Below are positions 36,335 through 46,543 of a stretch of 64,000 bases of DNA, in pieces. The stretch lies in the NCBI RefSeq assembly GCF_022879575.1, contig NZ_CP084260.1:558001-622000 (forward strand), in the 5' to 3' direction. A model generated the notes under the pieces. The model saw only the letters and a list, made by a program, of their open reading frames with translations, had not been told where the DNA came from and ran no database searches. Numbering within the stretch: position 1 is the stretch's first letter; each line of letters begins with the position of its first letter. A program made the position numbers and the translations under genes. Source of the stretch: Caballeronia sp. SL2Y3. GTDB taxonomy: Bacteria > Pseudomonadota > Gammaproteobacteria > Burkholderiales > Burkholderiaceae.

Positions 36335-37648
36335 ATGAGCATCTATCAAGCGGAAGACCTGGGCGTGTTGCGCTTCATCACGGCGGGCAGCGTCGACGAC
36401 GGCAAGAGCACGCTGATCGGCCGACTCCTGTACGACAGCAAGGCGGTCCTGTCCGACCAGTTGTCGGCCATCTCGCGCGCGAAGAACAAGCGCACCGTCG
36501 GCGATGAAATCGACCTGTCGCTGCTCACGGACGGTCTTGAAGCCGAGCGCGAGCAGGGCATCACCATCGACGTCGCGTATCGCTATTTCGCCACCGCCAA
36601 GCGCAAGTTCATCATCGCGGACACGCCGGGCCACGAGCAGTACACGCGCAACATGGTGACGGGCGCATCGACGGCGCACGCCGCGATCATTCTCGTCGAC
36701 GCGATGCGCGTCACGTTCGAGAACGGCGACGCGCAACTGCTGCCGCAGACCAAGCGCCACAGCGCCATCGTGAAGCTGCTCGGCTTGCAGCACGTGATCG
36801 TCGCGATCAACAAGATGGATCTCGTCGAGTACAGCGAGACGCGCTTCAACGAGATTCGCGATGCGTATGTCGCGCTCGCGCGTCAGCTCGGTCTGGAGCA
36901 CGTGCGCTTCGTGCCGGTGTCGGCGCTGAAGGGCGACAACATCGTGAGCGCGAGCGAGCGCATGCCGTGGTACGCGGGCGAGCCGCTGCTCGATCTGCTC
37001 GAATCGCTGCCGGTTGCGCAGCCGAACGAACAGGCGCTGCGTTTTCCGGTGCAATGGGTCGCGCGTCAGGACGGCTCCCAGGCCGACGACTTCCGCGGCT
37101 ACATGGGCCGTGTCGAGGCGGGCGAGGTGCGCGTGGGCGACGCGATCAACGTGCTGCCGGCGAATCGCCAGGCGACGGTCGCGGAGATTATCGCGCCGGT
37201 GCCGGGCGGCGTCGCGCCGGTGGATCGCGCGTTCGCGGGCCAGACGGTGACCATTCGCCTGACCGAAGACGTGGACGTGTCGCGCGGCGATACGTTCGTC
37301 CCGGCGACGGCGACCGTCGCCCCGGCGAAGAAGCTCGAAGCCGACCTGTGCTGGTTCGACGAAGAGCCGCTTTCGCCGCAGCGCAAGTATCTGCTGAAGC
37401 AGACGACCAATACCGTGTTCGCGCGCATCGGCGCGGTGAAAGAGGTGCTGGACGTGCACACGCTGTCGCATTCGGTGGACCGCACGACGCTCGCGATGAA
37501 CGATATCGGCCGTGTGGCGCTCACGCTGCAAAAGCCGATCGTCGCGGACGAGTACGATACGCATCAGGGCACCGGCGCGTTCGTGCTGATCGACGAGGCG
37601 ACGCATCACACGGTCGCGGCCGGCATGATTCGCGAGATCGCGGCTTGA
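36335..37648 (+). CDS. cysN: Sulfate adenylyltransferase subunit 1 (GTPase)
   Basis: Translation-factor-type GTPase that drives ATP sulfurylase, 437 residues. G1 is GSVDDGKSTLIGRLL, G3 is IIADTPGHEQYTRNMVTG and G4 is VAINKMDL. The length shows it is a stand-alone CysN with no fused CysC APS kinase, consistent with direct APS reduction by CysH. The ATG at 36335 follows a GAGGAA site. Confidence 0.97.
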   Translation: MSIYQAEDLGVLRFITAGSVDDGKSTLIGRLLYDSKAVLSDQLSAISRAKNKRTVGDEIDLSLLTDGLEAEREQGITIDVAYRYFATAKRKFIIADTPGHEQYTRNMVTGASTAHAAIILVDAMRVTFENGDAQLLPQTKRHSAIVKLLGLQHVIVAINKMDLVEYSETRFNEIRDAYVALARQLGLEHVRFVPVSALKGDNIVSASERMPWYAGEPLLDLLESLPVAQPNEQALRFPVQWVARQDGSQADDFRGYMGRVEAGEVRVGDAINVLPANRQATVAEIIAPVPGGVAPVDRAFAGQTVTIRLTEDVDVSRGDTFVPATATVAPAKKLEADLCWFDEEPLSPQRKYLLKQTTNTVFARIGAVKEVLDVHTLSHSVDRTTLAMNDIGRVALTLQKPIVADEYDTHQGTGAFVLIDEATHHTVAAGMIREIAA

Positions 37649-37654
37649 TGCTTG

Positions 37655-38431
37655 ATGACGGACGGAATGCACATGGGTAAGGTCTATCTGATCGGAGCAG
37701 GACCGGGCGCGGCGGATCTCATCACCGTGCGCGGCATGCGCTTGCTCGAACAGGCGGATGTCGTCCTGCACGACGCGCTGATCGAGCCGGCGATGCTCGA
37801 CTACGCGCCGAATGCGAAGCGGATTGCGGTCGGCAAGCGCTGCGGACAGCGGTCGACGGCCCAGCATTTCATCAACAAGCAGATCGTCGATGCGGCGCGC
37901 GAGCATGGCGTCGTCGTGCGGCTGAAGGGCGGCGATCCGATGCTGTTCGGTCGCGCCGACGAAGAGATGCGCGCGCTGGAAGCGGCGGGCATCGAATACG
38001 AAGTGGTGCCGGGCATCACGGCGGCGCTCGCGAGCGCGGCGACGCTGCGTCGCTCGCTGACGTTGCGCGGCGTATCGCGCAGTGTCGCGCTCGCGACGCA
38101 CAGCCGTGCCGCCGACAGCGAGGACATCCGCGAGCAGGCGAAGGCCGATTCGCTCGTGTTCTACATGGGCCGTGACAGCGCGGCGGATATCGCGCAACAG
38201 TTGATCGACGCGGGGCGGCCGGGTTCGACGCCGGTGGCGATCGTGGAGGCGTGCAGCACGCCGCGCGAACGCACGCTCACGCTGACGCTCGCGCGAATGG
38301 CGCTCGGCGAGGCGCAGGCGTGGCTGGACCCATCGCAGCCGAGTCTGCTGATGATCGGCGAGGCGTTCAGGGAAAGGGCGTCGGCGGGGAAGGCGAAGGT
38401 GCAGCTTAAGGGGATGCAGGCGGCGGCTTGA
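37655..38431 (+). CDS. cobA: Uroporphyrinogen-III C-methyltransferase
   Basis: SAM-dependent methylation of uroporphyrinogen III to precorrin-2, giving siroheme for CysI (and possibly corrinoids); about 258 residues. The motifs VYLIGAGPGAADLITVRG, VVRLKGGDPMLFGRADEE and VVPGITAALASAA are canonical. It is the single-domain type without the CysG oxidase/ferrochelatase half. The ATG at 37655 has a TTG three bases upstream and an internal ATG at 37673 as alternatives. It ends the cys operon before a strong terminator. Confidence 0.95.
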   Translation: MTDGMHMGKVYLIGAGPGAADLITVRGMRLLEQADVVLHDALIEPAMLDYAPNAKRIAVGKRCGQRSTAQHFINKQIVDAAREHGVVVRLKGGDPMLFGRADEEMRALEAAGIEYEVVPGITAALASAATLRRSLTLRGVSRSVALATHSRAADSEDIREQAKADSLVFYMGRDSAADIAQQLIDAGRPGSTPVAIVEACSTPRERTLTLTLARMALGEAQAWLDPSQPSLLMIGEAFRERASAGKAKVQLKGMQAAA

Positions 38432-38452
38432 TTTTCAGCCTCCCGGAAGACC

Positions 38453-38482
38453 AAAGCGCATCGGAGACGATGCGCTTTTTTC
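38453..38482 (+). terminator. Terminator of the cys operon
   Basis: AAAGCGCATCG, a GAGA loop and CGATGCGCTTT, then a T-tract. On the other strand it also has A/T-rich flanks, so it may serve the convergent cbiX gene too. Confidence 0.88.
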
Positions 38483-38494
38483 ATTGCGCGTGCG

Positions 38495-38866
38495 TTAAGC
38501 GTCCGTTTGCCGCACGCAGTACGCGGCCACCGCATCCAGCACCGCATCGTCCTCGCCCACCGCCGTCGCGCAGTGGATGACCACATCCGGATGCGCCTCC
38601 CGGCATTTCGCGACGACTTCTGGCAAATCCCGCCGCACATGTCCGCCTTGCCCGAAGAACACCGGAACGACGGTGATCGCGTCACAGCCGCCCGCAGCTT
38701 GCGCGGCTACCGCTGCGGGCAAATCCGGCGTCATCAGTTCGAGAAACGCGAGCGACACCGGTTCGCCCCGCAAAGCCCGCAGCTTCGCGGCGAGCCGTTC
38801 GAACGGCTCGGCCCAGCGCGGATCGCGTGCGCCGTGTCCGAAAAGGATGATGCCGTGAGTGCTCAT
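38495..38866 (-). CDS. CbiX/SirB-type sirohydrochlorin chelatase
   Basis: 123-residue single-domain chelatase that inserts cobalt or iron into sirohydrochlorin. The active-site histidines are in ILFGHGARDPRWAEPFERL and in VPVFFGQGGHVRRDLP. Its position convergent with cobA suggests it supplies iron insertion for siroheme, though CbiX-type names imply cobalt; the metal cannot be told from sequence. Confidence 0.9.
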   Translation of the reverse strand: MSTHGIILFGHGARDPRWAEPFERLAAKLRALRGEPVSLAFLELMTPDLPAAVAAQAAGGCDAITVVPVFFGQGGHVRRDLPEVVAKCREAHPDVVIHCATAVGEDDAVLDAVAAYCVRQTDA

Positions 38867-38892
38867 CGCGTTGTCCTCCGTTCACACGGCCG

Positions 38893-40041
38893 TCAGTGCC
38901 GCTCGACCCATTTGAGACCCAGCAAGCCGATTGCCAGGTAAGCCAGCGCGGGCGCTGCCGCCGTGATCGGCGCGGGCCATGTGTTCAACGTGCCGATGTG
39001 CGAGAAAAGCGTATTGAACAACTGGAAGCTCATGCCGATCATGATGCCGCCGAACACCTTCACGCCCACCACGCCCGCGCGCGTATGCAGATACGCGAAC
39101 GGCAGCGACAGCACCAGCATCACGAATACCGCGAACGGATACAGAATCTTGCGCCAGAACGCGATCTGATACCGCTGCGTGTCCTGATGATTCTCCGTCA
39201 AGTGCTGGATATAGCGGAACAGATTGAACATCGACATGCGATCCGGCGACACCAGCAGCACCGAAAGAATCTGAGGCGTCAGCTCCGAGCGCAACGAGAA
39301 CTGCGGCAGCGTCGTCTCTTTCGCGCGATACACGGGGTTGAGCGCATCGGCGGTGGTCGCGGTCTGCGGTTGCGCATCGACCAGTTGCGTCTCCGTCACG
39401 CCCGTCAGCTTCCAGTGGCCCGGCGGCTGGTACACGCCGCTTTGCGCGATTCGCACGCTCGAGAGCCGGAACTTCGAATCGAATTCGTAGATGCGCACGT
39501 TGGCGATCGTCGTATCCGGGTTCAGCGTGCCGACATTGACGAAGCGCGTGACCTGTTCGCCGTTTTCCTTCGCGGAGAGCGTGTCCTTCACCCACACGCC
39601 CGACTCGAAATTCGACGACACCGACGAGCCCAGCGCCTCCAGCCGCACGCGCTCGGACAACTGATCGGCATACGGCCCGACCACTTCGCCGATGATGTAC
39701 GTCACCAGCACGAGCGGCACGCCGATCTTCAAAAGCGAGCGCAGCGCCGCGCCGGTCGAGAGCCCGGAGACGCGAAAGATGGTGAACTCGGATGCCGCCG
39801 CCATCTGCGCAAACACGTAGATGGCGGAAATGAGCGCGGCGACCGGAATGATTTCGTAGAAGCGCGAAGGCGTCTGCAAGGCCACGCGCAGCACCGCGAG
39901 CGTGAACTTGTAGTTGCCGTGCCCGACCGTGTTCAGTTCGTTGATCAGGTCGAAGAAGAAGAACAGGCCCGAGAACGCGAACAGAATAAAGATGAACGCG
40001 AGATAAATCTGGCGCGCGAAGTATCGTTCGTAGATGCGCAT
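38893..40041 (-). CDS. lptG: LPS export permease LptG
   Basis: Inner-membrane component of the LptB2FG lipopolysaccharide extractor, 382 residues from the ATG at 40041 (MRIYERYFARQIYLAFIFIL). Six hydrophobic helices flank a periplasmic beta-jellyroll (about residues 100-270). It starts 4 bp after the lptF stop. The longer upstream frame is lptF sequence read out of register. Confidence 0.94.
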   Translation of the reverse strand: MRIYERYFARQIYLAFIFILFAFSGLFFFFDLINELNTVGHGNYKFTLAVLRVALQTPSRFYEIIPVAALISAIYVFAQMAAASEFTIFRVSGLSTGAALRSLLKIGVPLVLVTYIIGEVVGPYADQLSERVRLEALGSSVSSNFESGVWVKDTLSAKENGEQVTRFVNVGTLNPDTTIANVRIYEFDSKFRLSSVRIAQSGVYQPPGHWKLTGVTETQLVDAQPQTATTADALNPVYRAKETTLPQFSLRSELTPQILSVLLVSPDRMSMFNLFRYIQHLTENHQDTQRYQIAFWRKILYPFAVFVMLVLSLPFAYLHTRAGVVGVKVFGGIMIGMSFQLFNTLFSHIGTLNTWPAPITAAAPALAYLAIGLLGLKWVERH

Positions 40042-40045
40042 GGGC

Positions 40046-41143
40046 TCAGGCTCCCTTCGAGCGCGTGAAGCTCGCTCGCGTGAAGAGCGGCCGGTTGCGC
40101 ACGCGCAGCCAGAAGATGAACGCGACGAGCGCGAGCACCAGCACATGCAGTCCGACGATGCCGACGCCGAACGAGAGCTTGCCCTGTTCGATCCACGACT
40201 GCACCACGTTCAGCAGGTTCGAGTACGTGAGATAGATCAGCACGGCCATCACGAGATTGATGGTCCGGCTGCGGCGCGGGTTCTGATAAGAAAGCGGAAT
40301 GGCAAGCAGCATCAGATTGATGGCGATGAGCGGCAACCCCATGCGCCAGGCGAATTCCGCGAGGTTTTCCTTGGTCGGATTGGCGAGCAGATTGGGCGTG
40401 GAGATGCCGGTCGTGGTCGGCGTATTGACCACCTGATGGCTCATGATCTTCACGCCATATCGCGCGAACTCCATGATGCGGAAGTTCGGCTGGCCGGGCG
40501 TGCCGTCGTAGCGCCGCCCGTCTTCCAGCACGATGAAGCGGTCGCCGTCCGCGCGCGTTTCCGTGTGGCCGTTCTTCGACACGATCACGTTGACCTTGCC
40601 GCCCTCGGTGCTCGTGACGAACACGTTTTCCACGTGCCCCTGATCCGGCGACATCTTCTCGATGAAGAACACGCGGTGGCTCGACGGCGATTCGCGGAAC
40701 TGGCCGGGCGCAAGCAGCGACACTTCATCGCGCTGCTGAAAACGCGCCTTGATGAGCTTGCTTTGCTGGTTCGACCACGGCCAGCCGATGAACGCGAAGA
40801 AGATGATGAGAATGATGATCGGCGTGGAGAACACGGCGATCGGCTTGATGAGCTGCGTCTGGCTCACGCCCGAGGCGAGCCACACCACCATCTCCGAATC
40901 GCGATACCAGCGCGTGAGCACGAAGAGAATCGAGACGAAGAGCGTCACGATCAGCATGACGGCGAGATAGCCGATGACGGTGAGGCCGATCAGCACGACG
41001 ACATCGCGCGGGTCGACCTGACCTTGCGCCGCGAAGCCGACGATGCGGATCATCATCGTCGTGAGCATGATCGTGAGCAGCACCATGAATACGGCGCCGG
41101 CCGTATACGCGAGTTCGCGCTGCAGGGAGCGTTCGAAGATCAT
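40046..41143 (-). CDS. lptF: LPS export permease LptF
   Basis: Partner of LptG in lipopolysaccharide export, 365 residues. It begins MIFERSLQRELAYTAGAVFM and has the LptF-typical RWYRDSEMVVWLASGVSQTQ coupling helix region and the C-terminal VMAVLIYLTYSNLLNV helix. It is divergent from pepA, the usual arrangement in proteobacteria. Confidence 0.95.
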   Translation of the reverse strand: MIFERSLQRELAYTAGAVFMVLLTIMLTTMMIRIVGFAAQGQVDPRDVVVLIGLTVIGYLAVMLIVTLFVSILFVLTRWYRDSEMVVWLASGVSQTQLIKPIAVFSTPIIILIIFFAFIGWPWSNQQSKLIKARFQQRDEVSLLAPGQFRESPSSHRVFFIEKMSPDQGHVENVFVTSTEGGKVNVIVSKNGHTETRADGDRFIVLEDGRRYDGTPGQPNFRIMEFARYGVKIMSHQVVNTPTTTGISTPNLLANPTKENLAEFAWRMGLPLIAINLMLLAIPLSYQNPRRSRTINLVMAVLIYLTYSNLLNVVQSWIEQGKLSFGVGIVGLHVLVLALVAFIFWLRVRNRPLFTRASFTRSKGA

Positions 41144-41303
41144 TGATTTCTGCTTGAGGCCGGCGGCGATGCGGCTACGCGTTGACTGACCCGGGAAACG
41201 CAGCTTCGTTCCCCGGCGCCGCGAGCCTGTGACCGCCGCGGTAAAAATAGCGGATAATTGCGGCTTTCATCCTTCAGCCTGGATTTTACCGAGGATAAGC
41301 GCG

Positions 41304-42845
41304 ATGGACTTTAGCATAAAAGCCTGTGATTGGAGCAAAGGCGAGTCAAATGGTTTCCTGACCGGAAAGGCCGATGTCGTGGTGCTCGGCGTCTTCGAAG
41401 CACAGACGCTCTCGGGCGCGGCCCTCGCCTTGGATCTCGCGACGAAGGGCTTGATTTCGCGCATCGTGAAGGCAGGCGACATGAACGGCCGCGCGGGCAC
41501 CACGCTGCTCGTGCCGGAAGTCACGGGCATCGGCGCGGCGCGCGTGCTGCTCGTCGGCCTCGGCAAGCAGGACGCCTTCAATCAGAAAGCGTATGGCGAA
41601 GCCGTGCGCGCGGCGTGGCGCGTCATTCTCGGCACGAAGATCGCGCAAGTCACGTTCACGCTCGCGCAACTGCCCATTCAAGAGCGCAGCGGCGACTGGG
41701 CGGTGCGCGCGGCCATCCTCGCGCTGCGCGAGCTGACCTACAAGTTCACGCAGATGAAGAGCAAGCCCGAAAACGGCGCGCGCTCGCTGAAAAAGGTCGT
41801 CTTCAGCATCGACCCGGCGGACGAGAAAGCCGGCCGCACGGCGATCAAGCAGAGCGTCGCGATTGCGAACGGCATGGATCTGACGCGCGATCTCGGCAAT
41901 CTGCCGCCGAACGTGTGCACGCCGACCTATCTCGGCCAGACCGCGAAGCAGCTCGGCCGCGACTGGAAGCTGAAAGTAGACGTGCTCGGCCTCAAGCAGA
42001 TCGAGGCGCTCAACATGGGCTCGTTCCTTTCCGTGGCGAAGGGTTCGGTGCAGCCGCCGCAGTTCATCGTCATGCAGTACCAGGGCGCGGGCGCGGCTTC
42101 GGGCGAATCGGGCAAGGGCAAGAACAAGAACGCGCCGATCGTGCTCGTGGGCAAGGGCATCACGTTCGATTCGGGCGGCATCTCGATCAAGCCCGGCGAG
42201 GCGATGGACGAGATGAAGTACGACATGTGCGGCGCGGGCTCGGTGTTCGGCACCCTGCGCGCGGTCGCGGAAATGGGCCTGAAGCTGAACGTGATCGGCA
42301 TTGTGCCGACGTGCGAGAACATGCCTGCGGGCAACGCGCTGAAACCGGGCGACATCGTGACCGCGATGAACGGCACGACCATCGAAGTGCTGAACACGGA
42401 CGCCGAAGGCCGCCTCATTCTGTGCGACGCGCTCACTTACGCGGAGCGCTTCAAGCCGGCTGCGGTCGTCGACATCGCCACGCTGACCGGCGCGTGCATC
42501 ATCGCGCTCGGCCATCACAACACGGGCCTGTTCTCGAAAGACGACGCGCTCGCGGGCGAACTGCTCGACGCATCGCGCGAGGCGGTCGATCCGGCGTGGC
42601 GTCTGCCGCTCGACGAGGAGTATCAGGATCAGCTCAAGTCGAATTTCGCGGATGTCGCGAACATCGGCGGGCGTCCGGCGGGCAGCGTGACGGCGGCGTG
42701 CTTCCTGTCGCGCTTCGCGCAGAACTATCCGTGGGCGCATCTCGATATCGCCGGGACCGCGTGGAAGAGCGGGGCGGCGAAAGGCGCGACGGGCCGTCCG
42801 GTGCCGCTCCTCTCGCAGTTCCTGATCGACCGCGCGGGGCAGTGA
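41304..42845 (+). CDS. pepA: Leucyl aminopeptidase
   Basis: Cytosolic M17 di-metal aminopeptidase, 513 residues from the ATG at 41304 ([12 protein letters not shown]). The metal and catalytic motifs are [36 protein letters not shown] and the signature [14 protein letters not shown]. In some bacteria PepA also binds DNA in cer/xer recombination; no such site is evident here. A GATAAT box at 41253-41258 may be its -10. It is followed by holC 7 bp later. Confidence 0.97.
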   Translation: MDFSIKACDWSKGESNGFLTGKADVVVLGVFEAQTLSGAALALDLATKGLISRIVKAGDMNGRAGTTLLVPEVTGIGAARVLLVGLGKQDAFNQKAYGEAVRAAWRVILGTKIAQVTFTLAQLPIQERSGDWAVRAAILALRELTYKFTQMKSKPENGARSLKKVVFSIDPADEKAGRTAIKQSVAIANGMDLTRDLGNLPPNVCTPTYLGQTAKQLGRDWKLKVDVLGLKQIEALNMGSFLSVAKGSVQPPQFIVMQYQGAGAASGESGKGKNKNAPIVLVGKGITFDSGGISIKPGEAMDEMKYDMCGAGSVFGTLRAVAEMGLKLNVIGIVPTCENMPAGNALKPGDIVTAMNGTTIEVLNTDAEGRLILCDALTYAERFKPAAVVDIATLTGACIIALGHHNTGLFSKDDALAGELLDASREAVDPAWRLPLDEEYQDQLKSNFADVANIGGRPAGSVTAACFLSRFAQNYPWAHLDIAGTAWKSGAAKGATGRPVPLLSQFLIDRAGQ

Positions 42846-42852
42846 TCGCGCC

Positions 42853-43269
42853 ATGACGCGCATCGACTTTCACACGAACGTCGGCGATCCGCTTGCCTAT
42901 GCCTGCCGCCTCGCGCGCAAGGCGTATGCGAGCGGGCGCTCGCTCGTCGTGCTCGCGGAACCTGCGCGCCTCGCCGCGTTCGACGAACAGTTGTGGACCT
43001 TCGCGCCGCTCGAGTTCGTGCCGCACTGCATGGCGAAGAGCGCGCTCGCGCAGGAAACGCCGGTGGTGCTCGCCGCCGACCTCGACGACGTGCCGCATCA
43101 TCAGGTGCTCGTGAATCTGGGCGCGCCGGTGCCCGCGCAGTTCGCGCGCTTCGAGCGTCTGGTGGAAATCATCGGCGACGACGCCGACGAGCTCGCGGCA
43201 GGGCGCGAGCGCTTTCGCTTCTATCGCGATCGCGGCTACGCCATCGAAACGCACAAGCAAGGCGGTTGA
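42853..43269 (+). CDS. holC: DNA polymerase III chi subunit
   Basis: Clamp-loader accessory protein that contacts SSB, 138 residues. It reads MTRIDFHTNVGDPLAYACRL and includes RSLVVLAEPARLAAFDEQLW, typical of HolC. pepA-holC is a conserved pair in proteobacteria. Translation likely follows from pepA. Confidence 0.93.
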   Translation: MTRIDFHTNVGDPLAYACRLARKAYASGRSLVVLAEPARLAAFDEQLWTFAPLEFVPHCMAKSALAQETPVVLAADLDDVPHHQVLVNLGAPVPAQFARFERLVEIIGDDADELAAGRERFRFYRDRGYAIETHKQGG

Positions 43270-43340
43270 GCGAACAGTGGGCAAGCCCCGCGCCGCGTTA
43301 GCATCGGCGCGTGGAGACCACTGAGAGACCATCCGACATC

Positions 43341-43691
43341 ATGACCGACAACACGCACACGCCCGAATCTTTCGATTCGTCCATTCCCGTTCTCACCGAT
43401 GTCGTCGTGCCCGGCAAGCCGGAATTCGCGCGCGCCGCGGGCGTCAACGACGCGGCGGCCGCCTACGAGGCGCAACGCGTCGGCGAGCGGCTGCAAGGCC
43501 GTGTCACGCAGTTTTTGAGCGGCGATGCCCGCGCGATCATCGAGGCGCGTTGCCAGGACGTGCTGCGCGAGCATTCGGCGAAGATGGTGCAGGAGATCAC
43601 GCGCGAAGTGTCGCTGGCGCTCGAAAGCAAGATGCGCGAGTGGGTGGCCGTGGCGGTCGAGGAAGAGTTGCAGCGGCAGCGGGGCGGTTGA
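43341..43691 (+). CDS. DUF2486 family protein
   Basis: 116 residues starting MTDNTHTPESFDSSIPVLTD. The acidic N-terminus with SIPVLTDVVVPG and an amphipathic helical C-terminus rich in Glu/Arg match the small DUF2486 group found after holC in Burkholderiaceae. The role is unknown; coiled-coil self-association is plausible. A GTG-like extension to 43311 is possible but not favoured. Confidence 0.75.
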   Translation: MTDNTHTPESFDSSIPVLTDVVVPGKPEFARAAGVNDAAAAYEAQRVGERLQGRVTQFLSGDARAIIEARCQDVLREHSAKMVQEITREVSLALESKMREWVAVAVEEELQRQRGG

Positions 43692-43714
43692 GTCTCGCGT
43701 TGCCGGGAATGACG

Positions 43715-43741
43715 AAAGGGGCGCATCGAGCGCCCCTTTTG
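43715..43741. terminator. Bidirectional terminator between DUF2486 gene and ilvD
   Basis: AAAGGGGCGC, an ATCGA loop and GCGCCCCTTTT. A/T-tracts on both sides suit the two convergent transcripts. Confidence 0.75.
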
Positions 43742-43770
43742 CTTGCATCAACGAAGACTGTCGATCAGCG

Positions 43771-45444
43771 TCAGCCTGTCACCGCTCCGCGATTCGCCGG
43801 CAGCGCCAGCGCCGCGAATTTCGCCAGCACGCCGCGCGTGTACTTCGGCGCGGGCTTCTTCCAGGCGGCGCGGCGGCGCGCGATTTCCGCGTCGTCCACG
43901 TTCAGTTGAAGCAGCAGCTTGTGCGCGTCGATGGTGATGGAGTCGCCTTCCTGCACCAGCCCGATCGTGCCGCCCGCGTACGCTTCCGGCGCGACGTGGC
44001 CGACCACCATGCCCCACGTGCCGCCGGAGAAACGCCCGTCGGTGATGAGCCCGACCGATTCGCCCAGCCCCTTGCCGATGATCGCCGATGTCGGCGCAAG
44101 CATTTCCGGCATGCCCGGGCCGCCCTGCGGGCCGAGATAGCGCAGCACGACGACATCGCCTGCCTTGATCTTGTCGGCGAGAATCGCTTCCATTGCGGTC
44201 TGCTCGTCGTCGAACACGCGCGCCGGACCGGTGATGACCGGGTTCTTGAGCCCCGTGATCTTCGCGACCGCGCCGTCTTCCGCGAGATTGCCGCGCAAAA
44301 TGGCGAGGTGGCCTTCCTTATAAAGCGCCTGCTCGATCGGGTAGATCACCTTCTGATCCGCGCGCGGCTTGCTCGGCACGTCCTTCAGTTCTTCGGCGAG
44401 CGTGCGGCCCGTGATCGTGATGCAGTCGCCGTGCATGAGACCCGCGTCGAGCAGGATCTTCATCACTTGCGGGATGCCGCCGGCCTTGTGCAGGTCCGTC
44501 GCGACATACTGGCCCGAGGGCTTCAGATCGCAGATAACCGGCACTTTCTTGCGCATGCGCTCGAAGTCGTCGATGCTCCATTCCACTTCCGCCGCGTGCG
44601 CAATGGCGAGGTAGTGCAGCACGGCGTTGGTCGAGCCGCCCGTCGCCATGATGAGCGCGACCGCGTTCTCGATCGACTTCTTCGTGATGATGTCGCGCGG
44701 CTTCAGGTCCTTCTTCACGGCTTCGACGAGCACGCGCGCCGATTCGGCGGCGGAGTCCACTTTCTCGTCGTCGGGGTTCGCCATCGTCGACGAATACAAG
44801 AGCGACATGCCGAGCGCCTCGAACGACGAGCTCATGGTGTTGGCCGTGTACATGCCGCCGCACGAGCCGGTGGACGGGCACGCGTTCTTCTCGACGCCCT
44901 TGAAGTCTTCTTCCGACATGCGGCCAGCCGTGAACTCGCCGACCGCCTCGAACGACGACACGATGGTCAGGTCCTTGCCCTTCCAGTTGCCCGGACGAAT
45001 GGTGCCGCCGTACACGTAGATGCCCGGCACGTTCATGCGCGCCAAGCCGATCATGCCGCCCGGCATGTTCTTGTCGCAGCCGCCGATCACCACGACGCCG
45101 TCCATCCACTGGCCCTGCACGGCCGTCTCGATACAGTCCGCGATCACCTCTCGCGACACCAGCGAGTACTTCATGCCTTCCGTGCCCATCGACATGCCGT
45201 CGGAGATCGTCGGCGTGCCGAACACTTGCGGATTCGCGTTCGACTGCTTGATCGCCGCGATGGCGGCATCGGCGAGGCGCTGCAGGCCGGCGTTGCACGG
45301 CGTGATCGTCGAGTGGCCGTTGGCGACGCCGATCATCGGATTGTCGAAATCCTCTTCCTTGTAGCCAAGGGCGTAGTACATCGAACGATTGGGCGAACGC
45401 GCGACGCCCTGCGTTACGTTTTTCGAGCGGCGATTGAAGGCCAT
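43771..45444 (-). CDS. ilvD: Dihydroxy-acid dehydratase
   Basis: Fe-S enzyme of branched-chain amino acid synthesis, 557 residues, dehydrating 2,3-dihydroxy-3-methyl acids. The cluster cysteines are in [21 protein letters not shown] and [19 protein letters not shown]. The C-terminal [19 protein letters not shown] segment closes the active site. It is divergent from a LysR-type gene that is a candidate regulator. Confidence 0.97.
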   Translation of the reverse strand: MAFNRRSKNVTQGVARSPNRSMYYALGYKEEDFDNPMIGVANGHSTITPCNAGLQRLADAAIAAIKQSNANPQVFGTPTISDGMSMGTEGMKYSLVSREVIADCIETAVQGQWMDGVVVIGGCDKNMPGGMIGLARMNVPGIYVYGGTIRPGNWKGKDLTIVSSFEAVGEFTAGRMSEEDFKGVEKNACPSTGSCGGMYTANTMSSSFEALGMSLLYSSTMANPDDEKVDSAAESARVLVEAVKKDLKPRDIITKKSIENAVALIMATGGSTNAVLHYLAIAHAAEVEWSIDDFERMRKKVPVICDLKPSGQYVATDLHKAGGIPQVMKILLDAGLMHGDCITITGRTLAEELKDVPSKPRADQKVIYPIEQALYKEGHLAILRGNLAEDGAVAKITGLKNPVITGPARVFDDEQTAMEAILADKIKAGDVVVLRYLGPQGGPGMPEMLAPTSAIIGKGLGESVGLITDGRFSGGTWGMVVGHVAPEAYAGGTIGLVQEGDSITIDAHKLLLQLNVDDAEIARRRAAWKKPAPKYTRGVLAKFAALALPANRGAVTG

Positions 45445-45550
45445 GTTGGGGCTCCTTGAAGATTCTTTTGTCTAGTGGCGCAAGAATGCAGCGTCGGCTT
45501 GTATCTGTCCAATATATTATTCAGGGTCTATTAGGTCGGAGAAGATATTG
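45445..45550. promoter_or_regulatory. Divergent control region ilvD / LysR gene
   Basis: 106 bp containing the AT-rich run CCAATATATTATTCAG (about 45510-45525) between the two start codons. A LysR T-N11-A type site is likely but cannot be fixed by eye. Confidence 0.4.
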
Positions 45551-46507
45551 ATGGACGAGCGAAACGCGCCGATCGAACTGCGTTTGCTGCGCTATTTCGT
45601 GACGGTGGCGGAAGAGATGCATTTCGGCCGCGCCGCCGCGCGCCTCGCGATGACGCAGCCGCCGCTTTCGCAGGCCATTCGCGCGCTCGAAGACGCGCTC
45701 GGCGTCGCGCTCTTCGCGCGCACCAAGCGCACGGTCGAATTGACGCCGGTCGGCAAGGATCTGCTGCCGGAAGTGCGGCGCATACTCGCCGCCGCCGATG
45801 CGCTGCGTCCGCTCGCACAGTCGCTTTCGCGCGGCGAGGCGGGCGTGCTGTCGCTCGCGTTCGTGTCCACCGCCGACTACGGCCTCTTGCCCGCGCTGCT
45901 GCGCGATTTCGGCGCGCGCTATCCCGGCGTGCGGCTGCAGCTGACCGAAGCGACGAGCGACGTGCAGATCGAAGAACTCGTCGCCGGGCGCGTGGACGCG
46001 GGGCTCGTCATTCCGCCGCTGCCGCCGCGCCACGCGATGTCGCTGTCGTATCTCGCCATTGCCCGCGAGCCGCTCGTCGTCGCGATGTCCGCGGACGCCG
46101 CCGAGCAATTGCAGCAGGGTACGGCCGAATGGGCCGACACGAGCGTCGATCTGCGCGATCTCGCAACGGCGCCGCTTGTCGTGTTTCCGAGGCGTCTCGC
46201 GCCGGGTTTGTATGACATCATTATGGGCTGCTACGGCGCGGCGGGACTCACGCCGCGCATCGGGCAGGAGGCGATCCAGATGCAGACCATCGTGAGCCTT
46301 GTGTCCGCCGGCATGGGCGTCGCGCTCGTGCCGCAGTCGCTGCGGCATTTGCGGCGCACGGGCGTGGTGTATCGTCCGCTGCGGCCGGTGGCGGATGCGC
46401 CGGTCGTCGAAACCGGACTCGTGTGGCGCGCGGCCGAGGTGAGTCCGGTGCTCGCCGGCTTCATCGAGATCGTGCGCGCGCGGGCCGCCGCCGTCTCTGC
46501 TTTATGA
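45551..46507 (+). CDS. LysR-family transcriptional regulator
   Basis: 318 residues from the ATG at 45551 (a TTG lies three bases upstream). The winged helix-turn-helix reads MHFGRAAARLAMTQPPLSQA and IRALEDALGVALFARTKR, close to the BenM/CatM/AlsR style. The effector domain follows. Divergence from ilvD suggests it controls that gene, but LysR regulators also act on distant targets. Its stop is about 40 bp before lgt. Confidence 0.88.
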   Translation: MDERNAPIELRLLRYFVTVAEEMHFGRAAARLAMTQPPLSQAIRALEDALGVALFARTKRTVELTPVGKDLLPEVRRILAAADALRPLAQSLSRGEAGVLSLAFVSTADYGLLPALLRDFGARYPGVRLQLTEATSDVQIEELVAGRVDAGLVIPPLPPRHAMSLSYLAIAREPLVVAMSADAAEQLQQGTAEWADTSVDLRDLATAPLVVFPRRLAPGLYDIIMGCYGAAGLTPRIGQEAIQMQTIVSLVSAGMGVALVPQSLRHLRRTGVVYRPLRPVADAPVVETGLVWRAAEVSPVLAGFIEIVRARAAAVSAL

Positions 46508-46543
46508 TTCGTGCCTGACTTCGCTTGGCTCAAGAACTCTACG

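Noticed and set aside
43525..45459. 644-codon plus-strand frame opposite ilvD
   Set aside because: ilvD motifs are unmistakable on the minus strand; the opposite frame is compositional noise.
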